DNA of 64,000 nt, from positions 62,001-126,000 of the forward strand of contig CAYUMU010000006.1 of NCBI GenBank assembly GCA_964445985.1, written 5' to 3'. Every line of letters starts with the position of its first letter. The first letter of the stretch is position 1. Shown piece after piece: positions 43,383 through 51,836 of the stretch. A program made the position numbers and the translations under genes. Origin of the DNA: CAYUMU01 sp964445985. Lineage in GTDB: Bacteria > Planctomycetota > Planctomycetia > Pirellulales > S012-138. The notes beneath the pieces were generated by a model. That model saw only the letters and a list, made by a program, of their open reading frames with translations, was not told the DNA's origin and made no database searches.

Positions 43383-44804
43383 ATGACGACTCACTCTGCC
43401 GGGAAACCTACCAATCTTCGCGAACTGCAGGCTAGCGGTTGGCAATCCAAGTCGGTGAAGCAGGAGATTCGCGATAACTTCTTGCGCCAGCTCGCCTCGG
43501 GCGAGGAACTGTTCCCCGGCATCATTGGCTACAGCGACACCGTGATCCCCGAGATCAACATCTCCTTGATCGCAGGGCACGATATGCTGTTCCTCGGCGA
43601 AAAGGGGCAGGCCAAAAGCCGGTTGATGCGGCTGCTGGTGAACTTTCTCGACGAGCAAATTCCCTACATCGACCTGCCGGCGGCCCCGGTTCACGATGAT
43701 CCCTTCAACCCCATCAGCAAGGTCTGCCGCGATTTCGTGGCCTCGCGCGATCCGGCGGAAGTGCCCATTGCCTGGTGGGGTCGCGAAGATCGCTATGCCG
43801 AGCGACTGGCGCCGGGCACCAAGTTCGCCGACATCATTGGCGAGATCGACCCGGCCAAGCTGGCGGGCGGCACCAGCATGTCCACCGAAGACGCCCTGCA
43901 CTTTGGGCTGATTCCGCGGATGCACCGGGGCATCTTCGCCATGAACGAACTGCCGGAACTGGACGAGCTGGTGCAGGTGGGGCTGTTCAACATTCTGGAA
44001 GAGCGCGACGTGCAGATTCGCGGCTACCCCATCAAGTTCGATATCGACGTGCTGATTTTGTTTTCGGCCAACCCGGCCACTTACAACCGCAGCGGCAAGG
44101 TGATTCCGCAGTTGAAGGATCGGATTGGGTCGGTGATTCACACGCACTATCCGCGGGAGCGCGACCAGGGCGTGACCATCATGGACCAGGAAGCCGGCAT
44201 TACGCTCGACGGCGATTTCCCAATTGCCGTGCCGTACTTCATGAAGCAGATCATCGAAGAAATTAGCGTGGCGGCGCGGCGGAGCAAGTTTATTGATCAG
44301 CAGTCGGGGGTGAGTGCGCGGTTTAGCATTGCCAACTATCGCACCATGATCGCCAGCGCGCGGCATCGGGCGGCGGTGCTGGGCGAAAAGCCGGCGGTGC
44401 CGCGGATGAGCGACCTGGGGCATTTGTATTCATCGAGCCTGGGCAAGTTGGAGCTCGACATGATGGGGAGCCACCAAATGAGCGAACGGCAAGTGCTCGA
44501 TGCCCTGGTGGCCGAAGCGGTGCGGACCGTGTTCGATGAGTACGTGGAGCAGCACGGCTTGCAGGAGATTGCCGAGATTTTTTCGAAGGGCGTGCGCGTG
44601 GAGGTGGGCGACATGCTGCCTTCGGAGGAATACGCCCGGCGGCTGAAGCGGGTTCCGCCGGCCTGGGATAAGGCGTTCGAGGTGAATGCCTCGGCCGACG
44701 ACGCGGTGCGGGCGAGCTGCGTGGAGTTTGTGTTGGCGGGGTTGTACGCGACCGACCGCATTTCAAGAAATCAAACGCATGGGCGGATTACTTATGAGCT
44801 GTAA
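43383..44804 (+). CDS. Magnesium-chelatase-subunit-I-like AAA+ ATPase
   Basis: 473 residues. Walker A is at 72-80 (GEKGQAKSR), with an unusual Q-A before KS; the Walker B region is IFAMNELPELDELVQVGLFN near 180, where ChlI and MoxR proteins have the same arrangement. It also has the sensor LILFSANPATYNRSGKV and the arginine-finger region LKDRIGSVIHTHYPRE. The C-terminal half is helical and not ChlI-like in length. Planctomycetes and related bacteria carry such proteins, usually beside a VWA-domain partner that forms a chelatase- or MoxR-like remodelling complex. No VWA gene is adjacent, and no chlorophyll or cobalamin genes are in the window, so metal chelation is unlikely. Function not assigned. 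Confidence 0.8.
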   Translation: MTTHSAGKPTNLRELQASGWQSKSVKQEIRDNFLRQLASGEELFPGIIGYSDTVIPEINISLIAGHDMLFLGEKGQAKSRLMRLLVNFLDEQIPYIDLPAAPVHDDPFNPISKVCRDFVASRDPAEVPIAWWGREDRYAERLAPGTKFADIIGEIDPAKLAGGTSMSTEDALHFGLIPRMHRGIFAMNELPELDELVQVGLFNILEERDVQIRGYPIKFDIDVLILFSANPATYNRSGKVIPQLKDRIGSVIHTHYPRERDQGVTIMDQEAGITLDGDFPIAVPYFMKQIIEEISVAARRSKFIDQQSGVSARFSIANYRTMIASARHRAAVLGEKPAVPRMSDLGHLYSSSLGKLELDMMGSHQMSERQVLDALVAEAVRTVFDEYVEQHGLQEIAEIFSKGVRVEVGDMLPSEEYARRLKRVPPAWDKAFEVNASADDAVRASCVEFVLAGLYATDRISRNQTHGRITYEL

Positions 44805-44807
44805 GGG

Positions 44808-44860
44808 TGGCTGGTTGCTAGGGGCTGGTAGTTGGTGATGAATCGCTGGCAGCTAGTAGT
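44808..44860. repeat. Dispersed CTAG-rich repeat, family 5 (copy 2)
   Basis: GGCTGGTTGCTAGGGGCTGG, TAGTTGGTGATGAATCGCTG and GCAGCTAGTAG, immediately after the ATPase gene. Confidence 0.6.
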
Positions 44861-44865
44861 CTTCT

Positions 44866-45003
44866 TCCAATTTTCAATTTGCAATTTTCATTTTTCAATT
44901 TGCAATCCAAACCGGGTCAAAAGGCCCATTGGCAACCGATCTCACCTGAAACCGCCAGCCCCAAAACTCCGCGTTCCGAACTCCGCGCTCCCCACTCCGA
45001 ACA
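44866..45003 (-). repeat. Dispersed repeat, family 4 (copy 5, inverted)
   Basis: CCAATTTTCAATTTGCAATT, TTTGCAATCCAAACCG ... CCGAACTCCGCGCTCCCCAC. It abuts a family 5 repeat. Confidence 0.75.
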
Positions 45004-45171
45004 CGAAACCGTCATGCCCGTGCCGGCGGGCGCCTAGTAGCCCGGCGAACGACTCGACGACTAAAATAGGATTGGAGACTGGCATTGAATCGGGCTTCGG
45101 CACGCCTTAAATAGCAACGCACATGTGACGCTTGTTTGCCAGCGAAACACTTTGAACAAAGGACCGTGGCG

Positions 45172-45609
45172 ATGACCGAGATTGCTTATTTTCTGAACGC
45201 CAGACAAGACGGTGGATTTCGCTCTGGGATCGACATCAATGGCGGCACCGTCTGGCACCATTTCGTGGCAGGAACAGAGGATAGTGATCCTGCCTTGCTG
45301 TGGTGGGTCGACGTGAATTGCAAGGGAGTTTTGCCTCGTGACCCCGACGCCGTTCGTAGCTGGATGCTCGACAAATCGCGGCAACTTAGCCAATTCATGA
45401 CGCGGGCCGCCCAGGACATTGAAGGCGCAGGCTTCGATGTGGACTTGGAGCCTTTTCGCAGGGATTACCAGTTCGGCGAGGTTCGCGTGACAATTGTTGC
45501 TTCCGCGATTCGCCGAGTCGACGCGCGCGAAATGGGAACGAAATTGAAAGAGTTGGCCGGCAAGTGGGTTCGCTTAGTTGAAGAACTAGAGCAACCCTCC
45601 AAGGTATAG
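45172..45609 (+). CDS. Unknown soluble protein
   Basis: 145 residues from the ATG at 45172 (MTEIAYFLNARQDGGFRSGI); an ATG 12 codons upstream (45136) is also possible. Features: GIDINGGTVWHHFVAGTED near the start, LLWWVDVNCKGV, and a helical C-terminal half (MLDKSRQLSQFMTRAAQDIE). It is not a membrane protein and has no signal peptide. I recognise no family. It stands between two family 4 repeats, and its base composition is slightly lower in GC than the genes on either side, compatible with acquisition. Coding status is supported by frame length and normal amino-acid composition only. Confidence 0.55.
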   Translation: MTEIAYFLNARQDGGFRSGIDINGGTVWHHFVAGTEDSDPALLWWVDVNCKGVLPRDPDAVRSWMLDKSRQLSQFMTRAAQDIEGAGFDVDLEPFRRDYQFGEVRVTIVASAIRRVDAREMGTKLKELAGKWVRLVEELEQPSKV

Positions 45610-45678
45610 TGTGGGGCAACGTGCGAAAACCGCTTCTCGACCCTACTTCGCACACGCTCCCACTCCCTCGCATCTGCC

Positions 45679-45776
45679 AGTTTTAATTTGCAATCCAACG
45701 CGGCCCAACCCTACTAGCCATCCAGCCATTTTCCCGCCTCAACTCCGAATTCCGAACTCCCCACTCCGAACTCCCA
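45679..45776 (-). repeat. Dispersed repeat, family 4 (copy 6, inverted)
   Basis: CAGTTTTAATTTGCAATCCA, CGCGGCCCAACCC ... CAACTCCGAATTCCGAACTC, CCCACTCCGAACTCCCAC. Confidence 0.75.
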
Positions 45777-45917
45777 CTGGTTCCCACGGCGTGTCTCGCC
45801 TTATAATCGAGCGAGTGCCAGCGTTCTTCGCGAGCTTGCTTGTTCGGTGGCCGATTGGCAGCTTCATCCAATTGTTTCTCTTTTCGACGTAGCAACGTCA
45901 ACACAAGGATTCGGCCC

Positions 45918-46322
45918 ATGCCCGTCCAGATGGAGTTGGCGAGAATCATCATCAGCGAGATCAACGACCAGCAGGTGATTTACCTGAAAGAGGTCGATGG
46001 TGACCGTTCGTTTCCGATTTTGATCGGCATTTTCGAGGCGACCAGCATCGATCGCAGGGTGAAGGGATTCTCATCACCGCGGCCTTTAACGCACGACTTG
46101 CTGGTGAACGCGGTCGAGGCTTTGGGCGGGGAGCTGCATAGCGTGGTGATCAGCGAACTGAAGGACCACACCTATTTTGCCAAGCTGCGGATCATGCTGG
46201 ATGGCGAGTTGACGGAGGTCGACGCGCGGCCTTCGGACGCGATTGCCGTGGCGGTGACGTGCGATCCGGTGTTGCCCATCTACGTGGCCGAGGACGTGCT
46301 CAACGACGTGTTGGGTTCGTAG
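45918..46322 (+). CDS. Bifunctional nuclease family protein (BFN/DUF151)
   Basis: 134 residues from the ATG at 45918, with AAGGA 8 nt upstream; the frame is open to 45840. The family pattern is clear: VYLKE-type strand (QVIYLKEVDGDRSFPILIGI), EATSIDRRVKG, RPLTHDLLVNAVEALGG, and the conserved DARPSDAIAVAVTCDPVLPI. Plant BFN proteins cut RNA and DNA; bacterial DUF151 proteins share the fold and act in the cytoplasm with a largely unknown role. The rhomboid protease gene starts 45 nt later, so the two may be co-transcribed. Confidence 0.9.
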   Translation: MPVQMELARIIISEINDQQVIYLKEVDGDRSFPILIGIFEATSIDRRVKGFSSPRPLTHDLLVNAVEALGGELHSVVISELKDHTYFAKLRIMLDGELTEVDARPSDAIAVAVTCDPVLPIYVAEDVLNDVLGS

Positions 46323-46367
46323 CAGGCCGACTTGGGTGTAGCGAGACTTCATGACCAGCGGCGCGCC

Positions 46368-46976
46368 ATGAACAGGGGAGAGCTTGAACCATCGGCGGAG
46401 GGCCGCGGCGGCCGGAAACATCGCTGGCGGCTCGCGGCCGAGGCCATGTTGATCATGCTCGCCGTATTGGCGGCAATTGAATTGATCGATTATGTCGTGG
46501 CGGTCGATTTGGATCAGTTCGGCGTGCGCCCTCGAACCGCGGAAAGCCTGCCCGGCATCGTGCTGGCGCCGCTGCTGCATGGCGGGTTCGGCCACTTGTT
46601 TGCCAACGCCCTGCCGTTCTTGTTGCTCGGTTTTTTGATTTTGCTGCGCGGCTGGCGCGATTTTGCGATTGTGACGCTGGTATCCGCGTTTTTCTCAGGC
46701 ATGACCGTCTGGCTGATTGGCCATGCCGGCACGGTGCATGTGGGGGCGAGCGGGGTGGTTTTTGGCTATTTTGGCTTTCTGATTTCCCGAGCGCTGTTCG
46801 AGCGCAGCTTGGGCTCGGCGGCGGTGGCCGTGGTGGTGGCCCTGTGCTACGGAGGGCTGATTTGGGGGATTTTGCCCGGCGAGGCGGGGATTTCTTGGGA
46901 AAGCCACACGGGAGGGCTCGTCGGCGGGGCGCTGTGCGGAAACTGGCTGGCCCGGGGTAAGCCCGAGCGACTTTAG
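46368..46976 (+). CDS. Rhomboid-family intramembrane serine protease
   Basis: 202 residues from the ATG at 46368 (an upstream ATG at 46332 is possible). Six membrane helices. The catalytic dyad is visible: Ser128 in HVGASGVVFGYFGF (GxSG) and His180 in ESHTGGLVGGALCGNW. HGGFGHLFANALPFLLLG supplies the HxxxN of helix 2, with N80 stabilising the oxyanion. Rhomboids cut single-span membrane proteins inside or near the bilayer. The substrate is unknown. Starts 45 nt after the DUF151 gene. Confidence 0.9.
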   Translation: MNRGELEPSAEGRGGRKHRWRLAAEAMLIMLAVLAAIELIDYVVAVDLDQFGVRPRTAESLPGIVLAPLLHGGFGHLFANALPFLLLGFLILLRGWRDFAIVTLVSAFFSGMTVWLIGHAGTVHVGASGVVFGYFGFLISRALFERSLGSAAVAVVVALCYGGLIWGILPGEAGISWESHTGGLVGGALCGNWLARGKPERL

Positions 46977-47008
46977 CGGGACGGCCTGGGAACCCTCAGC
47001 GGGCGGCG

Positions 47009-47761
47009 TTAGCGTTGCCGGGTTGTTTCGCGGGCGGCGAAGCGCAATTGGGAGGTTGCCCAGCGCTGCCACTGGGTTTCGAGCGTGGCCAGGCTGTCGA
47101 AATTGTAATTTCGGCGGACGGCCGAATCCCAGTCGCCGGTGGCGCCGTCCATGGCGAACTGCAAGAAGCGGGGGCGGCTTCCCTGCGTGAAGAGGAAGTC
47201 GGCCAGGGAGCAGGCGACGGTGTAGCTGGTCTGGTCGGTGGCGGCAAAGTGCGGGGCGTCGAGCACGCCACGGAGGGCGGGCCAGCGGCCGGTCGAAACC
47301 ATCTCGCCGAGCTTGTGGCGACGCACGGCCAGCACTTCGGCGTCGTCTTGCTCGCTGGCGCAGCCTTCCTGGGCAAAGACGGGCAGGCGAGGTCCGAACC
47401 GCGTGGCGAGCACGCAGTGCAGCAGCTCGTGAGCCAGGGTTGGCCCTTGGGCCATGGAGGCGTTCGTCTTGAGCCAGACCACATGGTGCGACCGGCGGGG
47501 TTTTTCCAGGGGGAGCATGGCGGCGTGATCGTGCTCGTTGGAAAGCTGCAGGTGCACGATGACGGGGCCGTCGCCCGTGGGCAGGGTTTCTCCGAGCCAG
47601 GCCGTGGCGAGGTCGCGGCGGTAGATTTCCGCCTTGGCGAGCATGCTGTCCGCGAGCTGTTGGCTGGGGGCGTGAACAATGAAATTGGGGCTGCTGGCCA
47701 AACCAGGCTCGGCAGGGGCTGCCGAAACCAGGGCAGCGCAAAGCAATAGGGTCGCATCCAT
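47009..47761 (-). CDS. Secreted HExxH metalloprotease-like protein (peptidase MA-like)
   Basis: 250 residues from the ATG at 47761, with AAGGAGGG 9 nt upstream. A short signal peptide (MDATLLLCAALVSAAPAEPG) is followed by FIVHAPSQQLADSMLAKAEI and a probable gluzincin core: TLAHELLHCVLATRFGPRLP (HExxH) and PVFAQEGCASEQDD, where E in QEG would be the third zinc ligand, as in peptidase-MA proteins. Such proteins are often exported and occur widely in planctomycetes. Two other long frames overlap this gene but are Arg/Pro/Ser-rich shadows. Confidence 0.75.
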   Translation of the reverse strand: MDATLLLCAALVSAAPAEPGLASSPNFIVHAPSQQLADSMLAKAEIYRRDLATAWLGETLPTGDGPVIVHLQLSNEHDHAAMLPLEKPRRSHHVVWLKTNASMAQGPTLAHELLHCVLATRFGPRLPVFAQEGCASEQDDAEVLAVRRHKLGEMVSTGRWPALRGVLDAPHFAATDQTSYTVACSLADFLFTQGSRPRFLQFAMDGATGDWDSAVRRNYNFDSLATLETQWQRWATSQLRFAARETTRQR

Positions 47762-48116
47762 GCGTAGGGTCCCTCCTTGGGTTGAGCGGTGAATGTGCGC
47801 CAAGTGTGGGGCCGGCGTCAATTCCGGTTTGCTTGATGGATTGCGCTAGGGGAACCAAAGATGCCGGCGAAAGGATCCATCCCCCTCAGAAGTGTGGTTG
47901 GGTGGGGCTTGGGGGTGGGAGATTGCCGTATGTGGTTGCGGCCGCAATGACTTAGAATCGTAGCGGCGATGGTCTACCATCGTTCGCCAGAAAAGGTAGA
48001 CTGGAGAGTCGAATCCCCGCTGGCAGTGTGCCAGTGGAGAGGGTCGCGCGTGTGGATTGGATCATTCCGTCGCCTGCGGCGGATAGGCGTTGTTCGTGGT
48101 TTTGCCTCCCGGGCGA

Positions 48117-48140
48117 CCTCCGGGTGTTTTTTCCCGGAGG
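48117..48140 (+). promoter_or_regulatory. Hairpin in the hpf leader
   Basis: A perfect 8-bp stem CCTCCGGG / CCCGGAGG with a U-rich 8-nt loop (TGTTTTTT), 48 nt before the hpf start. It could control translation of hpf or simply end an upstream transcript. The rest of 47762-48188 shows no gene. Confidence 0.4.
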
Positions 48141-48188
48141 AATACGGGTGAGCATGCGGCCGCGGCTGTGTTTAGAGGAGTGGAGACG

Positions 48189-48533
48189 GTGCAGATCAAT
48201 ATCTCGACACGGCATGGACAACTCGCGGATGGCACCCGAGAACGGATTGAAGGCAAAGTCGAGAAGCTGGGAAAGTTTTTTGAACGATTGACGGCGATAC
48301 AAGTGACGGTGGATTTGGAACGAGAGGAAACTCCCCTCGTGGAGTTGATCGTTTCGGCCGAACACAAGCACGATTTCGTCGCCTCCGACCGCACCGAAAG
48401 CCTGATGGCCTCGGTGGATAGCGTCGTTCATAAAATCGAACAACAAATCAAGAAATACAAAGAGAAGTTACAGGGTCATCGCGGGCCGGGCATCGGGCAA
48501 GTGGCGGCCGAAGGACTGCCAGAAGCCGAATGA
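48189..48533 (+). CDS. hpf: Ribosome hibernation promoting factor, short form
   Basis: 114 residues from a GTG at 48189, preceded by GGAG. VQINISTRHGQLADGTRERI, EGKVEKLGKFFERLTAIQVT and VELIVSAEHKHDFVASDRTE form the beta-alpha-beta-beta-beta-alpha fold of HPF/YfiA, followed by a basic C-terminal helix (VVHKIEQQIKKYKEKLQGHR). It lacks the second dimerisation domain of long HPF. It binds the decoding region of idle ribosomes. The next gene on the same strand is the EIIA-Ntr-like gene, the same pairing as in the rpoN-hpf-ptsN operon of proteobacteria. Confidence 0.92.
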   Translation: MQINISTRHGQLADGTRERIEGKVEKLGKFFERLTAIQVTVDLEREETPLVELIVSAEHKHDFVASDRTESLMASVDSVVHKIEQQIKKYKEKLQGHRGPGIGQVAAEGLPEAE

Positions 48534-48649
48534 GCCTGGTCGGCAGTCGCCAGGAGCCAAAAAACCTGTAACTGCGTGGCCAGGATGCAGCCGGTCGTCT
48601 CCGAGGGGGGGACGGCAGGCGCAGTACATCTTCAGAAAGGACAATGTGC

Positions 48650-49126
48650 ATGAAGTTTTCCGACTTCGTGAGTCGGGAGTCGGTGCAAGCCGATTTGCCG
48701 CCAGACGATAAGGAGGGCGTAATCCGAGCGATGGTCCGCTCGCTGCTCAACGCCAAAGAAATTGTGGACGATGAGTATGAGAGCATCGTTAAGAAAATTC
48801 TCGAACGCGAAGCCCTGGGCAGCACCGGAATTGGCCGGGGCGTGGCCGTGCCGCACACCAAACACCCCAGCGTCGATAAGCTGGTGGCGACGGTGGCCGT
48901 AAGTAAAGAAGGGGTGGACTTTACCAGTTTGGACGGCGAGAAGGTTCAGATTCTGTTCCTGCTCATTTCGCCGCCGGATCGGCCCACCGATCACTTGCGG
49001 GCTTTGGAGCATATCGCGCGACAGTTGCACGACGACACGTTCCGCAAGTTCCTCCGGCAAGCAGAAAGCAAAGCGGCCATTCTGACCCTGTTGGACGAAG
49101 CCGACGAAAACAATTTTAGCGCCTGA
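48650..49126 (+). CDS. ptsN: PTS IIA component of the fructose/nitrogen type
   Basis: 158 residues from the ATG at 48650, 9 nt after AAAGGA. The fold of EIIA-Fru/EIIA-Ntr is clear: EGVIRAMVRSLLNAKEI, EREALGSTGIGRGVAVPHTK with the phosphoacceptor His69, VATVAVSKEGVDFTSLDGEK, VQILFLLISPPDRPTDHLRA, LEHIARQL. No IIB or IIC domain is attached or adjacent, so it resembles the regulatory EIIA-Ntr rather than a sugar importer. In other bacteria EIIA-Ntr controls potassium transport and stress responses. HPr and Enzyme I follow on the same strand. Confidence 0.88.
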   Translation: MKFSDFVSRESVQADLPPDDKEGVIRAMVRSLLNAKEIVDDEYESIVKKILEREALGSTGIGRGVAVPHTKHPSVDKLVATVAVSKEGVDFTSLDGEKVQILFLLISPPDRPTDHLRALEHIARQLHDDTFRKFLRQAESKAAILTLLDEADENNFSA

Positions 49127-49484
49127 CCGGAAACCTCACCCCCCCGGGAATGGCAGGCAGCGGCCAGGTACGCCCTACATGGCCAGGCCCCCCGGCCGAA
49201 AGCTGGAGCAACTCGCCGACTGAGCCGGTTTCAGTTGGAGTTACCCCGCCCTTGGGGGAGTGCAGGCCGGTAAAGCCCCTCAGGCATTCACTCGCTCGCG
49301 CAAAACATGCGTGGAATGAGTGGCAAGAGGGAGCGGACCTGGTCTGCTGGGCGGTTGTTCAGAACGAAGGGGTTGCCAACGAAGTTGGGGGCTCGACCAG
49401 CAACGGTTGGCCCGCGATGGTGAATTCCACCTTCCCCCATTGTGGCGGCGGGTTATTGACAAGCAAACGTAATGACGGCGCAGC
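49127..49484. other. Intergenic between EIIA and HPr genes
   Basis: About 360 nt with no convincing gene. A TTGACA string at 49455 is too close to the HPr start to be its -35. The gap suggests that ptsH has its own promoter here, but I cannot place one. Confidence 0.4.
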
Positions 49485-49796
49485 ATGACGGAAAAGCAGG
49501 CATTGGCAAGGGTCGTTGTGACAAACCCGCAGGGCTTGCATGCCCGGCCGGCCGACCTGTTCGTCAAGTGCGCGATGCAGTTTGAATCCAAGATAGAGAT
49601 CATTAAAAAAAGCGAGCGCTTCGACGGCAAAAGCATATTGGAAATCCTCGCCTTGGCGGCCGTGCAGGGCACGGAATTGACCATCGAGGCGGTTGGAGCC
49701 GATGCGGATGCGGCCCTGAAGTCACTCACCAGATTGTTTGAGCGAGATTTTGCTGAGGCGGAAGACGTTTCGGGTCGCCCAGGCGGCATTACCTAG
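49485..49796 (+). CDS. ptsH: Phosphocarrier protein HPr
   Basis: 103 residues. The active-site His19 lies in NPQGLHARPADLFV and the regulatory-type Ser50 in RFDGKSILEILALAAVQGTE. The C-terminal 15 residues extend beyond the usual HPr end. HPr carries phosphate from Enzyme I to EIIA. A Ser at the regulatory position means that an HPr kinase could act on it, but no hprK gene is in the window. The ptsI gene follows after 300 nt on the same strand. Confidence 0.93.
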   Translation: MTEKQALARVVVTNPQGLHARPADLFVKCAMQFESKIEIIKKSERFDGKSILEILALAAVQGTELTIEAVGADADAALKSLTRLFERDFAEAEDVSGRPGGIT

Positions 49797-50096
49797 CGCC
49801 GCCGCGGCATGTGCCGCGGCTGGAGGTTGGGCCGCGGCAAATTTGGCCGGCCGCCCAGCGGCGCCGCCAGTGCCCCACCCGGCAACGTCCTTCTTCATCG
49901 ATTTTCACGTTCCTCACAAATTTGCCGGTGCGTTTCTGGGTATGTTCGTGGCCTTGCCTGGCAGGGTTGGCACCTCGTGACCCCAAAACCGTGAACCCCT
50001 GGCGCCGCGTGGCGCGAAAGGCATGGCGCCTTTCAGCCCACGGGTGGCTGCTGAGGTTCGCGGAGCGAGGCGTTCGATCCGTAACGGAAGTACTCC
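49797..50096. other. Intergenic between ptsH and ptsI
   Basis: 300 nt, no gene or repeat recognised; overlapping short frames only. Confidence 0.35.
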
Positions 50097-51836
50097 ATGC
50101 GCAAGCTGCAGGGTATTGCGGTTTCGCCCGGTGTGGCCATCGGCGAAGCCTTGGTGATGGACCAAGAGGGATTTCGCATCCCTCGCCGGTTCGTCGCGCA
50201 AGATGCCGTGGACCATGAATTGGAACGGTTGGCTACCGCCACCGAAGCCGCGGCCCGCGAAATCCGCCGCAATCGCGACACGGTCAGCCAGGAACTGGGG
50301 GCCGAATACGGGGCCATCTTCGACGCGCACCTGCAAATGCTCCACGATCCGCGGCTCAAGGCGGAGGTGGAAGACCTGATTGGCCAAAAGCATTTTTCCT
50401 CGGAATATGCCGTGAGCCGCAGTTTGCGGCGGTACGCCAAGGTGTTTGAGAGCCTGGAAAGCAGCCACCTGGCGGAGCGGGCCAACGATATCTTCGATAT
50501 CGAAAAGCGTTTGCTGCGGCACTTGCTGGGCGTTCGTCGCGAGGGCCTGGCGCAACTGACCTCGCCCGTTTTGGTGCTGGCTCACAATCTCACGCCCAGC
50601 GAAACGGCCAATCTCGATCGCAAGCACGTGCTGGCTTTTGTGACCGAAGTGGGCGGGCCAGGGAGTCACACCGCGATTGTGGCCGCCGGCATGGAGATTC
50701 CCGCCGTGGTGGGAACCGGGCCGTTTTTGACCGATGTCTCGGGCGGAGACATGGTGATCATTGACGGCAACCAGGGGGTGGTAATTCTGCACCCCGATGA
50801 CGACGCGCTGGAGCAGTATCGCCGCGAGGCCGAAACGGCCCTGCAAGTGCAGGTCAGTTTGCAGTCGCTCCGCGACCTGCCGGCCGAAACGGCCGACGGC
50901 GTCCGGATCAAGCTGCTGGGCACGATTGAGTTTCCGCACGAAGCGCAGCAATGCACCGATCGGGGCTGCGATGGCATCGGCCTGTATCGCACCGAGTTTT
51001 TGTACCTGGGAGCCGATACCGAGCCCACCGAAGAGGTCCACTACGAGGCGTACGCCCGCGTGGTGCAATCGATGCCAGGCAAGCCGGTGGTGATGCGGAC
51101 GCTGGACCTGGGCGCCGATAAAATGGCCCACCTGCCCAACCCCGAAGACGAGCACAACCCTTTCCTGGGGCTGCGCAGCATCCGGCTGGCATTGAAGAAC
51201 TTGCCGATCTTCCGGACCCAACTGCGGGCGATTATGCGGGCCAGCGTGCTGGGCGACGTGCATGTGATGTTTCCCATGGTTTGCACGGTGCGCGAGCTAC
51301 GGCAGGCCAAGATGGTGCTGGCCGACGTGATGGAAGACTTGGAAGAGTCGGGAGTGCCGTTTCGGAAAATACCCGTGGGCATGATGGTGGAGGTGCCATC
51401 GGCCGTGATGATGATCGACCACTTTGTGAAGGAAGTGGACTTTGTGAGCATTGGCACCAACGACTTGGTGCAGTACACGCTGGCGGTGGACCGCAGCAAC
51501 AAGGATGTGGCCGAACTCTACAATCCGTGCGATCCGTCGGTGCTCAAGCTGATGGATATCACCGTAAAAGCCGCCCAGCCTCAAGGGATTCCTGTTTACG
51601 TGTGCGGGCAAATGACTTCCAATCCACTCTACGCCATGCTGTTGGTGGGGCTGGGGATGCGAACCATGAGCGTGACGCCGGCCGCGATCCCCGAGATCAA
51701 GCAGCTGTGCCGCAGCGTGACCATTCCCGAATGCGAGGAAGTGGCGCGGCGGGCTCTGGGGATGGAGCACGCGCGCGACATTAAGACTTATTTGCGAGAA
51801 CGAATCAAGCACGTCCTGCCGGAGCAAGCAGGGTGA
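50097..51836 (+). CDS. ptsI: Phosphoenolpyruvate-protein phosphotransferase (Enzyme I)
   Basis: 579 residues, the standard Enzyme I length with no GAF domain, so not PtsP-like. It begins MRKLQGIAVSPGVAIGEAL, has a helical HPr-binding insert, the phospho-His in EVGGPGSHTAIVAAGMEIPA, GIGLYRTEFLYLG, the PEP-binding barrel (PVVMRTLDLGADK, NPFLGLRSIRLAL, MFPMVCTVRELRQAK, VGMMVEVPSAVMM, SIGTNDLVQYTLAVDR) and the C-terminal catalytic Cys in VYVCGQMTSNP. GGAAG lies 8 nt before the ATG. It phosphorylates HPr using PEP. With EIIA and no IIB/IIC it forms a regulatory phosphorelay. Confidence 0.96.
   Translation: MRKLQGIAVSPGVAIGEALVMDQEGFRIPRRFVAQDAVDHELERLATATEAAAREIRRNRDTVSQELGAEYGAIFDAHLQMLHDPRLKAEVEDLIGQKHFSSEYAVSRSLRRYAKVFESLESSHLAERANDIFDIEKRLLRHLLGVRREGLAQLTSPVLVLAHNLTPSETANLDRKHVLAFVTEVGGPGSHTAIVAAGMEIPAVVGTGPFLTDVSGGDMVIIDGNQGVVILHPDDDALEQYRREAETALQVQVSLQSLRDLPAETADGVRIKLLGTIEFPHEAQQCTDRGCDGIGLYRTEFLYLGADTEPTEEVHYEAYARVVQSMPGKPVVMRTLDLGADKMAHLPNPEDEHNPFLGLRSIRLALKNLPIFRTQLRAIMRASVLGDVHVMFPMVCTVRELRQAKMVLADVMEDLEESGVPFRKIPVGMMVEVPSAVMMIDHFVKEVDFVSIGTNDLVQYTLAVDRSNKDVAELYNPCDPSVLKLMDITVKAAQPQGIPVYVCGQMTSNPLYAMLLVGLGMRTMSVTPAAIPEIKQLCRSVTIPECEEVARRALGMEHARDIKTYLRERIKHVLPEQAG

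Noticed and set aside
49455..49460. TTGACA as a -35 for ptsH
   Set aside because: Only about 24 nt separate it from the start codon; a -10 at proper spacing would fall at the start codon, and none is seen.
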